Below, in pieces: positions 7,754 through 15,899 of a stretch of 38,436 nt of DNA. Source of the stretch: Myxococcus sp. (lineage in GTDB: Bacteria > Myxococcota > Myxococcia > Myxococcales > Myxococcaceae); NCBI GenBank assembly GCA_014879945.1, contig JACSRE010000189.1:1-38436 (forward strand), read 5' to 3'. Within the stretch, counting starts at the first letter, position 1; the number at the start of each line of letters is the position of its first letter. Made by a program: the position numbers and the translations under genes. Below the pieces are notes generated by a model. That model worked only from the letters and a program-made list of their open reading frames with translations. It searched no databases and was not told the origin of the DNA.

Positions 7754-8857
7754 TCAGTCGCCGAAGCAGACGCCGATGTCGCGCCCGGTGGCGATGGTGT
7801 CGCACTCGAGCGGCACGGCCTTCATGCGCCCGGCCACCTGCTCGAGCGGCACGTACTGCACGTTGGGGTGCGCGAGGCTGACCATCACGTCGGTCATGCC
7901 CTCTTCGAGCGCCCGCACCGCGGCGGCCCCGAAGCGCAGCGCCGCGAGCCGGTCGAACGAGGTGGGCGACCCGCCGCGCACCAGGTGGCCGAGCACCACC
8001 GTGCGGGCCTCTTTGCCCGTCTTCGCCGAGAGGGCGCGCGAGACCAGCTCGCCGATGCCCCCGAGGCGCTCGGCCTGGCCCGCCTCGGCCTGGGCCAGCA
8101 CCGCGTGCTGCCCGTCGATGACGCGCGCGCCCTCGGCCACGACCACCAGCGAGTAGCCGCGGCCGTACTCGTCGCGCTGCCGAATCTTCTCGGCCACCTT
8201 GTCGAGGTCGAAGGGAATCTCGGGGAGGAGGATGGCGTGGGCCCCGCCCGCGATGCCCGAGTGCAGCGCGATCCACCCGGCGTAGCGGCCCATCATCTCG
8301 ACGACGATGAGGCGCTGGTGGCTCTCGGCGGTGGTGTGCAGCCGGTCGAGGCACTCGGTCGCGAAGGACACGGCGGTGTCGAAGCCGAAGGTGGTGAACG
8401 TCTTGTCGAGGTCGTTGTCGATGGTCTTCGGCACGCCGATGACCTTCAGGCCCAGCTTGCCCAGCGCGTGCGCGATGGTGAGCGAGCCGTCGCCGCCGAT
8501 GCTGATCAGCGCGTCGAGGTGCTTCTTCGCGAAGAACTCGACGATCTCTCCCGACCGGTCGATCTCCTTGGTGGTGCCGTCTGGCAGGTGCAGCGGGAAG
8601 GACAGCGGGTTGCCCTTGTTGGTGGTGCCGAGCATGGTGCCGCCGAGGTGGGCGATGCCGCGCACGCGGTCGCGGGTCAGGCGCATCAGCCCGCCGTCTT
8701 CGTAGCGCTCGGGGAAGAAGACGCCGTTGAAGCCGTCGCGCAGGCCGTAGCACTCCCAGCCGCGGTTGATGGCGGCGAGCGTGCAGGCGCGAATGACGGC
8801 GTTGAGGCCCGGGGCGTCTCCGCCGCCGGTGTTGATGGCGATACGTCGAATGCTCAT
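7754..8857 (-). CDS. pfkA: 6-phosphofructokinase (PfkA family, group III-like)
   Basis: 367 residues. Catalyses phosphorylation of fructose 6-phosphate to fructose 1,6-bisphosphate in cytosolic glycolysis. Motifs: INTGGGDAPGLNAVIR at the N-terminus, IGGDGS at 120-125, PKTIDNDL at 143-150 with the catalytic Asp147, EMMGR (fructose-6-phosphate site), and HLVRGG near the C-terminus. Established residue rules: Gly at the position of E. coli Gly104 (here Gly124 in GGDG) favours ATP, whereas Asp there favours pyrophosphate. Lys at the E. coli 124 position (here Lys144) is typical of PPi enzymes but also of actinobacterial ATP-PFKs. The Gly/Lys combination therefore suggests ATP use within the mixed group III. 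It begins 9 bases after the Sir2-like fragment and converges on the kinase gene. Confidence 0.93.
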   Translation of the reverse strand: MSIRRIAINTGGGDAPGLNAVIRACTLAAINRGWECYGLRDGFNGVFFPERYEDGGLMRLTRDRVRGIAHLGGTMLGTTNKGNPLSFPLHLPDGTTKEIDRSGEIVEFFAKKHLDALISIGGDGSLTIAHALGKLGLKVIGVPKTIDNDLDKTFTTFGFDTAVSFATECLDRLHTTAESHQRLIVVEMMGRYAGWIALHSGIAGGAHAILLPEIPFDLDKVAEKIRQRDEYGRGYSLVVVAEGARVIDGQHAVLAQAEAGQAERLGGIGELVSRALSAKTGKEARTVVLGHLVRGGSPTSFDRLAALRFGAAAVRALEEGMTDVMVSLAHPNVQYVPLEQVAGRMKAVPLECDTIATGRDIGVCFGD

Positions 8858-8866
8858 GACGAGGTT

Positions 8867-9277
8867 CTACCCGGGGCCGGGCCGGCGCGACGGGAAAGTG
8901 GCGGCGACGCCGGCGGCCTCGGCCAGCTTCGGCAACACCACCTCGGCCCCTTCGTTCAGCTCGGCCACCCCTGGAAACGGCGCCCGCTCGGGGTTCACGT
9001 TGACCACCCGCGCGCCCGACACCTGCGCCGAACGAATCGCGAGGCTGGTGACGCCTACCGAGAACGAGGTGCCGACGAAGACGAGCACGTCGGCGTCGTC
9101 GAGCAGCCGCCGCGCGCGGTGCGCCTGAAACGCCTCGTGCCAGTCGTAGTACTCGTCGAAGAGCAGCACGAGCGGCCGCATCGGCGCTCCGCAGTGGGGG
9201 CACCTGGGGAACTCGCCCTCGTCGAGCCGCGAGAGGTCGACGCGCTCCACCGCGGCGTCGACGCCGCGACACGTCAC
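8867..9277 (-). pseudogene. C-terminal fragment of a Sir2-family (sirtuin) protein
   Basis: The readable part (136 residues from a GTG at 9277) matches the C-terminal half of Sir2 NAD-dependent deacylases: a zinc-ribbon half with CPHCGAPMRP, the LLFDEYYDWHEAF stretch, FVGTSFSVGVTSLAIR and VVNVNPE for the NAD pocket. The N-terminal Rossmann motif (GAGxS), the TQNxDxLH motif with its catalytic histidine and the first zinc Cys pair are all missing. Upstream, in another frame, an apparently coding stretch (RFRDSLRREVEVGRLEDLA, then EHRGAKVT) runs into the fragment, and one base removed near 9284-9289 would join the two. Even joined, the catalytic core is absent. I read it as a decayed or internally deleted gene. 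A divergent but functional short form cannot be excluded. Confidence 0.55.
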
Positions 9278-9507
9278 CTCGACGCGTCACCTTGGCGCCG
9301 CGATGCTCCAGGTCGCGCGCCATGGCTTCGCCAGCGAGGTCCTCGAGACGCCCGACCTCAACCTCGCGGCGCAGTGAGTCACGAAAGCGTTGCGGAGGGG
9401 CTTCGCTTTTCGCAACGGCTGCACGACGGTTCCACCTCCCGCCCCTGATCAGGTTGGCCCCGCGATTGCTGTCTTTGCGGGCGGGTTCTCTTCTTCAGGG
9501 GGTCTTC

Positions 9508-9915
9508 ATGAAGCCAGACGTGCTCGTGGTCGAGCCAGACCTCGTTGCCTTCGCGCTCGCCGAGAAGCGCCTCCATGACGGCTTCCACCTGGTGTGGGCG
9601 CAGTCGTACGAGGTCGCCAGGGCCGCGCTCGAGGCGAGGCCCTTCGACGCCGTGCTGGTGCGCGCGGAAGACGAGCCTGGCCTGGCCTTCATCTCGAGGG
9701 TCACCGTCGAGCACCCCGGCCTCGCGCTCGTGGCCATCGCCCCGTGGGAGGTGCAGGGAGACCGCGCCCGCGCGTGCGGCGCCAGGGAGTGGGTCTCGGC
9801 GCCCGTCAACTACCCGCGCCTTGCGGCGCTGCTCGACTTCCTCTCCATCGAGTCGCGCCAGGCGCGCGAGGCGCACGGGGGTGGGGCGGCGAGAATGGTC
9901 GAAGCGCCTGCCTGA
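9508..9915 (+). CDS. Degenerate receiver-like protein
   Basis: 135 residues. ATG 9508 follows CAGGGGG. The fold pattern is that of a response-regulator receiver: DVLVVEPDLVAFALAEKRL, then ARAALEARPFDAVLVRAEDE, GLAFISRVTVEHPGLALVAI and a final helix. However, the acidic pair at the start is replaced by EPD and the phospho-acceptor position (usually LLD) reads VLVRAED, so conventional phosphorylation is doubtful. The usual conserved Lys is replaced by a SAPVNYPRL segment. It probably works, if at all, as a phosphorylation-independent interaction module. It stands alone between the Sir2 remnant and the converging membrane reductase gene. Confidence 0.65.
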   Translation: MKPDVLVVEPDLVAFALAEKRLHDGFHLVWAQSYEVARAALEARPFDAVLVRAEDEPGLAFISRVTVEHPGLALVAIAPWEVQGDRARACGAREWVSAPVNYPRLAALLDFLSIESRQAREAHGGGAARMVEAPA

Positions 9916-9942
9916 GCGGCGACGCGGTCACCTCGAGGGCCT

Positions 9943-10683
9943 TCACCACAGCCCCGGAATCAACGCGCGGCGCGAGGCCGGGTAGTCGGGGAACCGCTCC
10001 CGGTACCAGCGGTGATGGGCGCGCGCGCGCGGCGCGAGGTTGGCGAAGGTGAAGACGGCGAACGCCAGGCCCGCCAGCGACCAGGCCGCCAGGGCGAACC
10101 CGAACCACTCGAGCAGCTCCCCCAGGTAGTTGGGGCAGCTGATCAGCTCGTAGAGGCCGCCGCGGGGAACGCGGTAGCCCGACTCTCCCGGAGCGCGCAG
10201 GCCGCGCAGCACCGCGTCAGCCCACCAGTTGATGCCGAGGCCGAGGAGGAACACCGCCGCGCCGATGAGGAAGCGCGGGTCGAGCAGCCAGCTGGCCGGG
10301 TAGCGGTCGGCCACCGACAGCCAGCGGCCGTTGAGCGCCGCGTTGAAGACGTTGAAGCCGAAGGCCAGCCCCGCGACCAACACCGGCATGGTACCGCCGC
10401 CCCGCATGCGCAGCGGGAAGACGAAGGTGCGCTGCAGGTAGTGGAGCAGCCACAAGCCCAGCAGCACCAGCGCGCCCGGCTGGGTCGGCGCCTCGCCCGA
10501 GAAGAAGAAGGCCAGCAGCCCGAAGACCGCGGGGCTCTCCATCACCACCCAGCCCCAGCGGGCCGGGACGGTGGGCCCGAAGCCCTCACGACGGTGTCGC
10601 CCATACGGCGCGACGATGAAGGACACCGCGAGGAACGTCACCGCGGCGAGCCCGAACATCGTCCACACCGCAACTTCACTCAT
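9943..10683 (-). CDS. Membrane protein of the steroid 5-alpha-reductase (SRD5A)/methyltransferase-like fold
   Basis: 246 residues from ATG 10683 (MSEVAVWTMFGLAAVTFLA); an upstream in-frame start would add 12 residues with no signal. About six hydrophobic segments are present. The C-terminal half carries the family signature: YRVPRGGLYELISCPNYLGE followed by WFGFALAAWSL, then RAHHRWYRERFPDYPASRRA. These match the NADPH-binding C-terminal domain of 3-oxo-5-alpha-steroid 4-dehydrogenases, and the P-N-Y and R-x-x-Y-x-x-x-F-P-x-Y-P residues are visible. The reaction is probably reduction of an enone double bond in a lipid, sterol or polyprenoid at the inner membrane. It lies downstream of the glycyl radical operon on the same strand, but an 84-base gap with hairpins separates them. 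Confidence 0.82.
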   Translation of the reverse strand: MSEVAVWTMFGLAAVTFLAVSFIVAPYGRHRREGFGPTVPARWGWVVMESPAVFGLLAFFFSGEAPTQPGALVLLGLWLLHYLQRTFVFPLRMRGGGTMPVLVAGLAFGFNVFNAALNGRWLSVADRYPASWLLDPRFLIGAAVFLLGLGINWWADAVLRGLRAPGESGYRVPRGGLYELISCPNYLGELLEWFGFALAAWSLAGLAFAVFTFANLAPRARAHHRWYRERFPDYPASRRALIPGLW

Positions 10684-10689
10684 GCGTGG

Positions 10690-10740
10690 GCGCGACCATG
10701 CCACCCGGGCCGGTCGCACCGAGAGCGGAAAAGCGCTCCG
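10690..10740 (-). terminator. Possible terminator hairpins after the glycyl radical operon
   Basis: Two inverted repeats lie between the end of the activase gene (10768) and the next minus-strand gene (10683). GAGCG (10723-10727) pairs with CGCTC (10734-10738) around a six-base loop that reads CTTTTC on the minus strand. GCGACC (10692-10697) pairs with GGTCGC (10712-10717). There is no U-tract. Their position in the only real gap on this strand makes a terminator or processing site plausible. Confidence 0.3.
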
Positions 10741-10767
10741 TGGGCGCCCAGCTCGACTGAGGAGCGC

Positions 10768-11499
10768 CTACCCGGCGATGCGCGCCGCCAGGCCGTGACG
10801 CTCGACTTCCGCCGCGTGCGCGTGCATCGCCGCGGGTGACGGCGGCTCCACCTGCTCGCAGCGCGCCAAAAGCCCCAGCTGCGCGTACTTGCCGAGGTAG
10901 GTGCGCTGGTAGGGCACCAGGTGGAGCGCGCCCACGCCGAGGCCGCGAACGAAGGCCGCCGTGCGCGCCAGGTCCTCGGCGGCGTCGGTGAGGCCCGGCA
11001 CGATGGGCACGCGGAACTCGACCTGCCGCGCCCCCGAGGCCGCCAGCGCGGCGTTGGCGAGAACGCCCTCGTTGCCTCGCCCGGTGAGCGCCAGGTGCCG
11101 AGCCGGGTCGAGGTGCTTGAGGTCGAACTGCACCAGGTCAACCACCTCGAGCACCGCGCGCAGCGCCGCTTCGTCCACCGCCCCCGACGTCTGCAGGCAG
11201 GTGTGCAGCCCCGCCGCGCGCGCGCCCGCGCACAGCTCGACCACGAACGGCGCCTGCAGGAGCGGCTCGCCGCCCGACACCGTGAGCCCGCCGCCGGTCG
11301 CCTCGTAGAAGGCCCGGTCTTCGAGCACCTCGCGCAGCACCTCGCGCGCCTCGACGCTCCGCGCCGTCTGGCCCGAGAACGCCTCGGGGTTGTGGCACCA
11401 CGCGCAGCGCAGCGGACAGCCGGCGAGGAAGACGGTGGTGCGAATGCCGGGGCCGTCGTGCACGCAGCAGCGCTGCACGTCGAAGACGCGGCCCTTCAC
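10768..11499 (-). CDS. Glycyl radical enzyme activase (radical SAM, compact form)
   Basis: 243 residues from a GTG at 11499 that overlaps the stop of the glycyl radical enzyme (GTGA, 11496-11499), so the two are translationally coupled. It installs the glycyl radical on its partner using S-adenosylmethionine and a [4Fe-4S] cluster. Motifs: family N-terminus FDVQRCCVHDGPGIRT, cluster motif CPLRCAWCHNPE (Cys28, Cys32, Cys35) and the SAM-binding GGEP at 76-79. The region between the cluster motif and GGEP is short, with no CxxCxxC ferredoxin-type insert. This matches the pyruvate formate-lyase activase layout and not the usual two-extra-cluster form of dehydratase and decarboxylase activases. 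Cytosolic, active anaerobically. Confidence 0.92.
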   Translation of the reverse strand: MKGRVFDVQRCCVHDGPGIRTTVFLAGCPLRCAWCHNPEAFSGQTARSVEAREVLREVLEDRAFYEATGGGLTVSGGEPLLQAPFVVELCAGARAAGLHTCLQTSGAVDEAALRAVLEVVDLVQFDLKHLDPARHLALTGRGNEGVLANAALAASGARQVEFRVPIVPGLTDAAEDLARTAAFVRGLGVGALHLVPYQRTYLGKYAQLGLLARCEQVEPPSPAAMHAHAAEVERHGLAARIAG

Positions 11500-14042
11500 A
11501 AGGCCACCTCGGCGCGCGCGATGAGGTCGTCTTGAATGCTCGGGCCCAGCCGCGTGAAGTAGGCCGAGTAGCCCGACACCCGCACGATGAGGTCGGGGAA
11601 GTCCTGGGGGCGCTGTTGGGCCGCGCGCAGGGTCGCCGCGTCGGCGGTGTTGAACTGCACGTGGAACCCGCCGTTGCCGAAGTAGGCGCGCAGCAGCCCC
11701 GCCACCGCCTCCTGGCCCTTCTCCGAGCCGACCAGCCCGATGGGCAGCCGCATGTTGAGCGAGTTGCCGTAGCCGATGGCCGTCTGGTCGATGCGCGAGA
11801 CCGAGTTGAGCGCCGCCGTGGGGCCCTTCGTCTCGGCGCCGTTGCTGGGCGACATGCTGTTCGACAGCGGCGCGCCGGCGAAGCGCCCGTCGGGCGTGGC
11901 GGGCTCGAGCGCGCCCTCGTACACGTTCAGCCCGTACGAGATGAGGCTCGCCTTGAAGTGGCCGCCGGTGACGGTCGGCTGGGCGCGCACCAGCTCGCAG
12001 AAGCGGGCCACCACCAGCGCCGCCAGCGCGTCCACATGGGGGTCATCGACGCCGAAGCGCGGCCCGGCCCGCAGCCGCAGCCGCAGCGCCTCGTGCCCGC
12101 GGAAGTTGCAGGCGAGCGCCGCGAGGAGCTCATCCATCGACACCGCGCGCTGCTCGAAGACGAACGCCCGCACCGCCGCCAGCGAGTCGACGGCCGTGCC
12201 CAGGCCGCCGCCGCCGACCGCCCCGAAGTTGTAGCGCGCGCCTCCGCGGGTCATGTCGCGCGCGCGCTCCACGCAGCCGTCGATGGTGCTGCTGATGAGC
12301 GGGTTGTGGAACCGCTCGGCCCAGATGGCGTCACGCAGCCGGGTGGCCTCGGTCACCTGCGCCACCATCACCTCGAGCTGCCGGAAGTAGGCCGCGAGGA
12401 GCTCGTCGAACGAGCCGAAGCGCCGCGGGTCGCCGGTGTCGGGCCCATCCTGGTTGCCGAAGAACGTGGTGCGCCCGCGGTTGAAGACGAGGTCGAGCGC
12501 GGTGGGGAAGTACACCTTCGAGCCGCCGGTCGCGCCGAAGGTGTCGCCGTTGCCGCTCGGCTCGACGCAGCCCACCAGGCAGTAGTCGCGCGCGTCCTCC
12601 AGCGAGTAGCCGTCTCGCCTCAGCGTCGCGATGGCCGTCTCGTCCGAGAGGAAGGCGGGCGAGTTGGTGCGGCGGTGCATCTCGACGACGCGGCGCACGT
12701 ACTCCGGCGGGCTCTTCTTCGAGACGCGGAACGACGCGGTGGTGGCGAGGTTGGTGTTCTCGATGGCCTCGATGAAGAGCCACGAGAGCGCGTTGGTGGC
12801 GTCGGCGCCCTGTCGATCGACGCCGCCGATGGTGAGGTTCTCGACGTCGGAGCCGAGGTGGTTGAGCTCGACGCCGCCGATGTTCGGCCAGATGACGACG
12901 TTGTCGTTGAGCTTGATGACGAGCTCCTCGAGCAGGCGCAGCGCGTGGGCGCGGTCGAGGGCGCCCTTCGCGACGTCGGCCTCGTAGAAGGGCAGGAGCA
13001 GCTGGTCGACGCGGCCCGGGGTGATGCCGCTGCCCGCGCCGTAGCTGATGATGGCGGCGTTCTGCACGAACCACAGCGCCTGCACCGCCTCGGCGAAGGA
13101 GCGGGGCGGGAGCCACGGCACGCGCTCGCACCGCTGGGCCAGCTCGAGGAGCTCGCCCCGACGCTCGGCCGCGCAGCCCCCTTCTGCCTCGGCGCGGGCC
13201 AGGGTGGCGAAGCGCCGCGAGAAGGCGCGCATGGCGTCACAGGTGAGGAGCACCGCCTCGAGGAAGTGGCGCTCGTCGTCGGTGCCGGCGCGCGCGAGCC
13301 TCGCCTCGGCCTGCGCGCGAATCCCCGAGAAGCCGAGCGCCAGCACGTTCTTGTGGCCCGGCACGATGTGCGCCTGGGTGTCGGTGCAGCGCCCGCGGCC
13401 CTTCACGTTGTCGCTCGCCCCCGCGCGGATGGCCCCCAGCAGCCGCGGGAGCCGGCGCAGCAGCGGCTCGCTGGTGCCGCCCCTCGGCGTGAGGAGGCGG
13501 CCGAGCGCGCGGGGGCCGAAGGCGCGCAGCTTGCGCACCAGCTCGGCGGGCGAGGCGTTGGGCGGGCTGTCGAGGTGGTGCGCCTGCAGCGCCGCCACCT
13601 TCGCGTCGCGCACCGTGCGGCCCGCCCACCAGGGGATGAGCTCCTCGAGCAGCTCGGCCTTGTCCTCGGGGGTGATGCGGTAGCCGAAGGCCAGCAGGTC
13701 TTCGAGCAGGTAGCGGAACACGAAGGTGAAGTCGCCGCGCTCGGGCGCGATGGGCGGCGCGATGGGCTTCGAGGCGCGGTTGCCGACGAGCAGCTCCTCG
13801 GGCTCGAGGCGCAGCGTCATCTTCTCGAACACGTTGGCCAGGGCCCGGGCCGCGCGCAGCGACGGGTGCAGCCCCTCGGTCTGCCGCCACACCTCGGTGG
13901 TGTAGCGCGCGCGCTCGATGCACAGCCAGTGCTCGGCGGTGAGCAGCCGCTGCTTGAGCGCCGCGTTCTTCGGGTGGAGCGCCGTTCTCGGGGCCGAGCC
14001 AGCGCTCCCGGGCAGCGTCACGGCGGGGCGTTCGAGCTGCAT
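11496..14042 (-). CDS. Glycyl radical enzyme of the pyruvate formate-lyase superfamily
   Basis: 848 residues. The N-terminal PFL domain starts near residue 25 (LKQRLLTAEHWLCIERARYT, TEGLHPSLRAARAL). The thiyl-radical site is in DYCLVGCVEPSG, with Cys492 and a Glu two residues on (Glu494). The glycyl-radical loop is RVSGYSAYF with Gly824, near the C-terminus as expected. A single Cys followed by V-E-P, not Cys-Cys, excludes a true pyruvate formate-lyase. C-x-E occurs in glycerol and propanediol dehydratases, choline lyase, hydroxyproline dehydratase, isethionate lyase and arylacetate decarboxylases, so the substrate is open. The gene starts 2 bases after the TetR gene and overlaps the activase gene. 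No microcompartment genes are in the window. The enzyme would be oxygen-sensitive. Confidence 0.92.
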   Translation of the reverse strand: MQLERPAVTLPGSAGSAPRTALHPKNAALKQRLLTAEHWLCIERARYTTEVWRQTEGLHPSLRAARALANVFEKMTLRLEPEELLVGNRASKPIAPPIAPERGDFTFVFRYLLEDLLAFGYRITPEDKAELLEELIPWWAGRTVRDAKVAALQAHHLDSPPNASPAELVRKLRAFGPRALGRLLTPRGGTSEPLLRRLPRLLGAIRAGASDNVKGRGRCTDTQAHIVPGHKNVLALGFSGIRAQAEARLARAGTDDERHFLEAVLLTCDAMRAFSRRFATLARAEAEGGCAAERRGELLELAQRCERVPWLPPRSFAEAVQALWFVQNAAIISYGAGSGITPGRVDQLLLPFYEADVAKGALDRAHALRLLEELVIKLNDNVVIWPNIGGVELNHLGSDVENLTIGGVDRQGADATNALSWLFIEAIENTNLATTASFRVSKKSPPEYVRRVVEMHRRTNSPAFLSDETAIATLRRDGYSLEDARDYCLVGCVEPSGNGDTFGATGGSKVYFPTALDLVFNRGRTTFFGNQDGPDTGDPRRFGSFDELLAAYFRQLEVMVAQVTEATRLRDAIWAERFHNPLISSTIDGCVERARDMTRGGARYNFGAVGGGGLGTAVDSLAAVRAFVFEQRAVSMDELLAALACNFRGHEALRLRLRAGPRFGVDDPHVDALAALVVARFCELVRAQPTVTGGHFKASLISYGLNVYEGALEPATPDGRFAGAPLSNSMSPSNGAETKGPTAALNSVSRIDQTAIGYGNSLNMRLPIGLVGSEKGQEAVAGLLRAYFGNGGFHVQFNTADAATLRAAQQRPQDFPDLIVRVSGYSAYFTRLGPSIQDDLIARAEVAL

Positions 14043-14044
14043 GG

Positions 14045-14653
14045 CTACCGCCCTCCTTCGAGCTCGGCGAGGAGCAGGTGCGCCACCTTGCGCACGTGGC
14101 GCTTGCGCGCGGCGAGCGCGGCCGGTGAGAACGGGTCCTTCCCGGTGAGGCGGCGCAGCACCTCGCCGTAGGTGAACCAGGTGACGACCATGCCGTAGAC
14201 GGTGGCGAGCACGTTCACCGCGTCGAGGTCGCGCGGCGGCTTGTCGAGCGCCTCACCCATCCACGCCACGCCGAGCTGGAACATCGGCAGCGTGCGCTCG
14301 ACGATTCGCTCGACGTGCCTGCCGCTGGCCACCTCGCGCTGCACGATGCGGCTGAAGGCGCGGTGCTCGGCGAGGAAGTCGGCGTAGGTGTCGAGCAGGT
14401 GGTCCACCTGCGCCGTCAGCGAGGCGCGCGGCGTGGCCAGCGAGGCCTGCAGCGCCGCCCCCAGCTTCGCGTAGGCGCCCTCGAGCAGCGCCTCGAGCAG
14501 GTCGTCCTTGGTGCCGAAGTGGTAGTGAATGAGGGCCTTGTTGACGCCCGACCGCTCCGCGATGTCGCGGGTCGTCGTCACGTCGAAGCCCAGCGCTCCG
14601 AACAGCCCGTCCGCCGCCTCGAGGATTCTCTGCTTCGTCTCGTTCGCGTCCAT
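14045..14653 (-). CDS. TetR-family transcriptional regulator
   Basis: 202 residues. The N-terminal helix-turn-helix (KQRILEAADGLFGALGFDVT, TTTRDIAERSGVNKALIHYHF) is a textbook TetR DNA-binding domain, roughly residues 7-52. The C-terminal ligand domain is unremarkable and gives no substrate clue. It is the first gene of an operon with the glycyl radical enzyme (stop TAG at 14045-14047, enzyme start at 14042) and its activase, so it very probably regulates that operon and itself. Encoding the regulator in the same direction as its target is typical of autoregulation. Confidence 0.9.
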   Translation of the reverse strand: MDANETKQRILEAADGLFGALGFDVTTTRDIAERSGVNKALIHYHFGTKDDLLEALLEGAYAKLGAALQASLATPRASLTAQVDHLLDTYADFLAEHRAFSRIVQREVASGRHVERIVERTLPMFQLGVAWMGEALDKPPRDLDAVNVLATVYGMVVTWFTYGEVLRRLTGKDPFSPAALAARKRHVRKVAHLLLAELEGGR

Positions 14654-14783
14654 GTCGTCTCCGGTTGGGCGTTGGGTTTAGGCGCTTGGTCAACTTCTGG
14701 CCCACGCCAGCGGGGGTTGCCTTGACAATCCGCAAGCTGCGGCGCGAGGGCGGGTGACAGGGTGCCTCGCATCGTCTGCCCGT
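14654..14783. promoter_or_regulatory. Divergent intergenic region with candidate TetR operator
   Basis: This 130-base gap separates the minus-strand TetR operon from the plus-strand lipoprotein gene. It holds a TTGACA -35-like hexamer at 14722-14727 without a convincing -10. Two related half-site-like sequences are present, TTGGTCAA (in CGCTTGGTCAACTTC) and CCTTGACAA. A short imperfect dyad TTGC-N11-GCAA (14717-14735) overlaps the -35-like box. These are the only dyads I see here, so this is where a TetR operator would be sought; the assignment is an inference. Confidence 0.25.
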
Positions 14784-15899
14784 ATGCGACCGCGCCTTCC
14801 TTCCTCGTCACCCGGGCCCACCCGCCGTGGGAGCGGCGCGGCGTGCGTGCTGCTCCTCGTCGCCGGGTGCGTGGTGCTGCCGAACCCGAAGGGCGCCCCG
14901 TGCTCACAGAGCGGCGCGTGCCCTGACGGCTACACCTGCTTCCCCGACGCCCGCTGCTACCCCTACGACGCGCACCCGCCGTGCAACCCGCCCTGCTACG
15001 GCGCAGAGCCGCTCTGCGACCAGGCGGCGCTGCGGTGCGTGGAGTGCCTCGCGGACGGTGACTGTGAGGCGGGCTTCGTCTGCGCGCTCCAGGTGAAGCG
15101 GTGCACGCCGGGGTGTACCGCCGCGCGCCCCGAGTGCCCCATGGGGCAGCGCTGCGACGTCGAGGCCGGCACGTGCGTCGGTCAGGGCTGCACCGACGAC
15201 ACCGCCTGCACGATGGCGGGGCGGCCGCGGTGTGACGTGCGCACCGGCCTGTGTGTGCCGTGCCTGCCCGGCGGCGCCGATTGCTCCGCGGGCACCTTCT
15301 GCACCGCCTCGAGCGGCACCTTCCGCTGCGTTCAAGGCTGCAACACCGTCTCGGACTGCCCCGCCAACGGGCCCAACCAGGTGCCGGCGTGCTGCGACCA
15401 CCGCTGCGTCGACGTGCTGGCCTCGGCCGAGCACTGCGGGGCGTGCGGCAACCCCTGCCAGAACAACGACAGCTGCTGCGACGGCGTGTGCTTCGACCTC
15501 ACCCGGAGCGCCGAGCACTGCGGTGGCTGCGGGCGCAGCTGCTACCTCCCCAACGTCACCGGCGTGCGCTGCGCCGACTCGAAGTGCTCGAACCAGGGCT
15601 GTGAGCAGTACTTCGGCAACTGCGACGGCAACCTGCAGAGCAACGGCTGCGAAGAGAACCACTCGTTCTCCTCCCTCCACTGCGGCAACTGCTTCCACCC
15701 GTGCCCCGGCCAGCCCAACCGCCCCGGCGTCTGCGTGCTGCTCTCGTGTCGCCCGGGGCCGTGCGCGGCCGGCTGGGAGGACTGCGACGGCCAGGCTTTC
15801 AACGGCTGTGAGCGGCGCCTCGGCACCACCACCGACTGCGGGGGCTGCAACAGGCCCTGCGCCCCGAACCAGACCTGCGTGGACGGAGCCTGCCGATGA
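14784..15899 (+). CDS. Cysteine-rich surface lipoprotein
   Basis: 371 residues from ATG 14784. The N-terminus has a basic, Pro/Ser-rich lead and then CVLLLVAGC, a lipobox V-A-G-C at Cys29. The mature part is packed with cysteines in short repeats: CSQSGACPDGYTCFPDARCY, then C-x-x-x-C-x-x-G-x-x-C blocks, and later near-repeats SAEHCGACGNPC / SAEHCGGCGRSC / TDCGGCNRPC. Such Cys-rich, EGF-like or Stig1-like lipoproteins are very common in Myxococcota and are probably disulfide-stabilised surface proteins. No catalytic site. Its stop overlaps the start of the next gene by ATGA (15896-15899), so the two are co-translated and may act together on the cell surface. Confidence 0.85.
   Translation: MRPRLPSSSPGPTRRGSGAACVLLLVAGCVVLPNPKGAPCSQSGACPDGYTCFPDARCYPYDAHPPCNPPCYGAEPLCDQAALRCVECLADGDCEAGFVCALQVKRCTPGCTAARPECPMGQRCDVEAGTCVGQGCTDDTACTMAGRPRCDVRTGLCVPCLPGGADCSAGTFCTASSGTFRCVQGCNTVSDCPANGPNQVPACCDHRCVDVLASAEHCGACGNPCQNNDSCCDGVCFDLTRSAEHCGGCGRSCYLPNVTGVRCADSKCSNQGCEQYFGNCDGNLQSNGCEENHSFSSLHCGNCFHPCPGQPNRPGVCVLLSCRPGPCAAGWEDCDGQAFNGCERRLGTTTDCGGCNRPCAPNQTCVDGACR

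Noticed and set aside
11496-14042. Pyruvate formate-lyase (pflB)
   Set aside because: The active site has a single Cys followed by Val-Glu-Pro rather than adjacent cysteines.
11532-14171. 879-codon plus-strand frame opposite the glycyl radical enzyme
   Set aside because: The minus-strand frame has all glycyl radical motifs; this one is a shadow.
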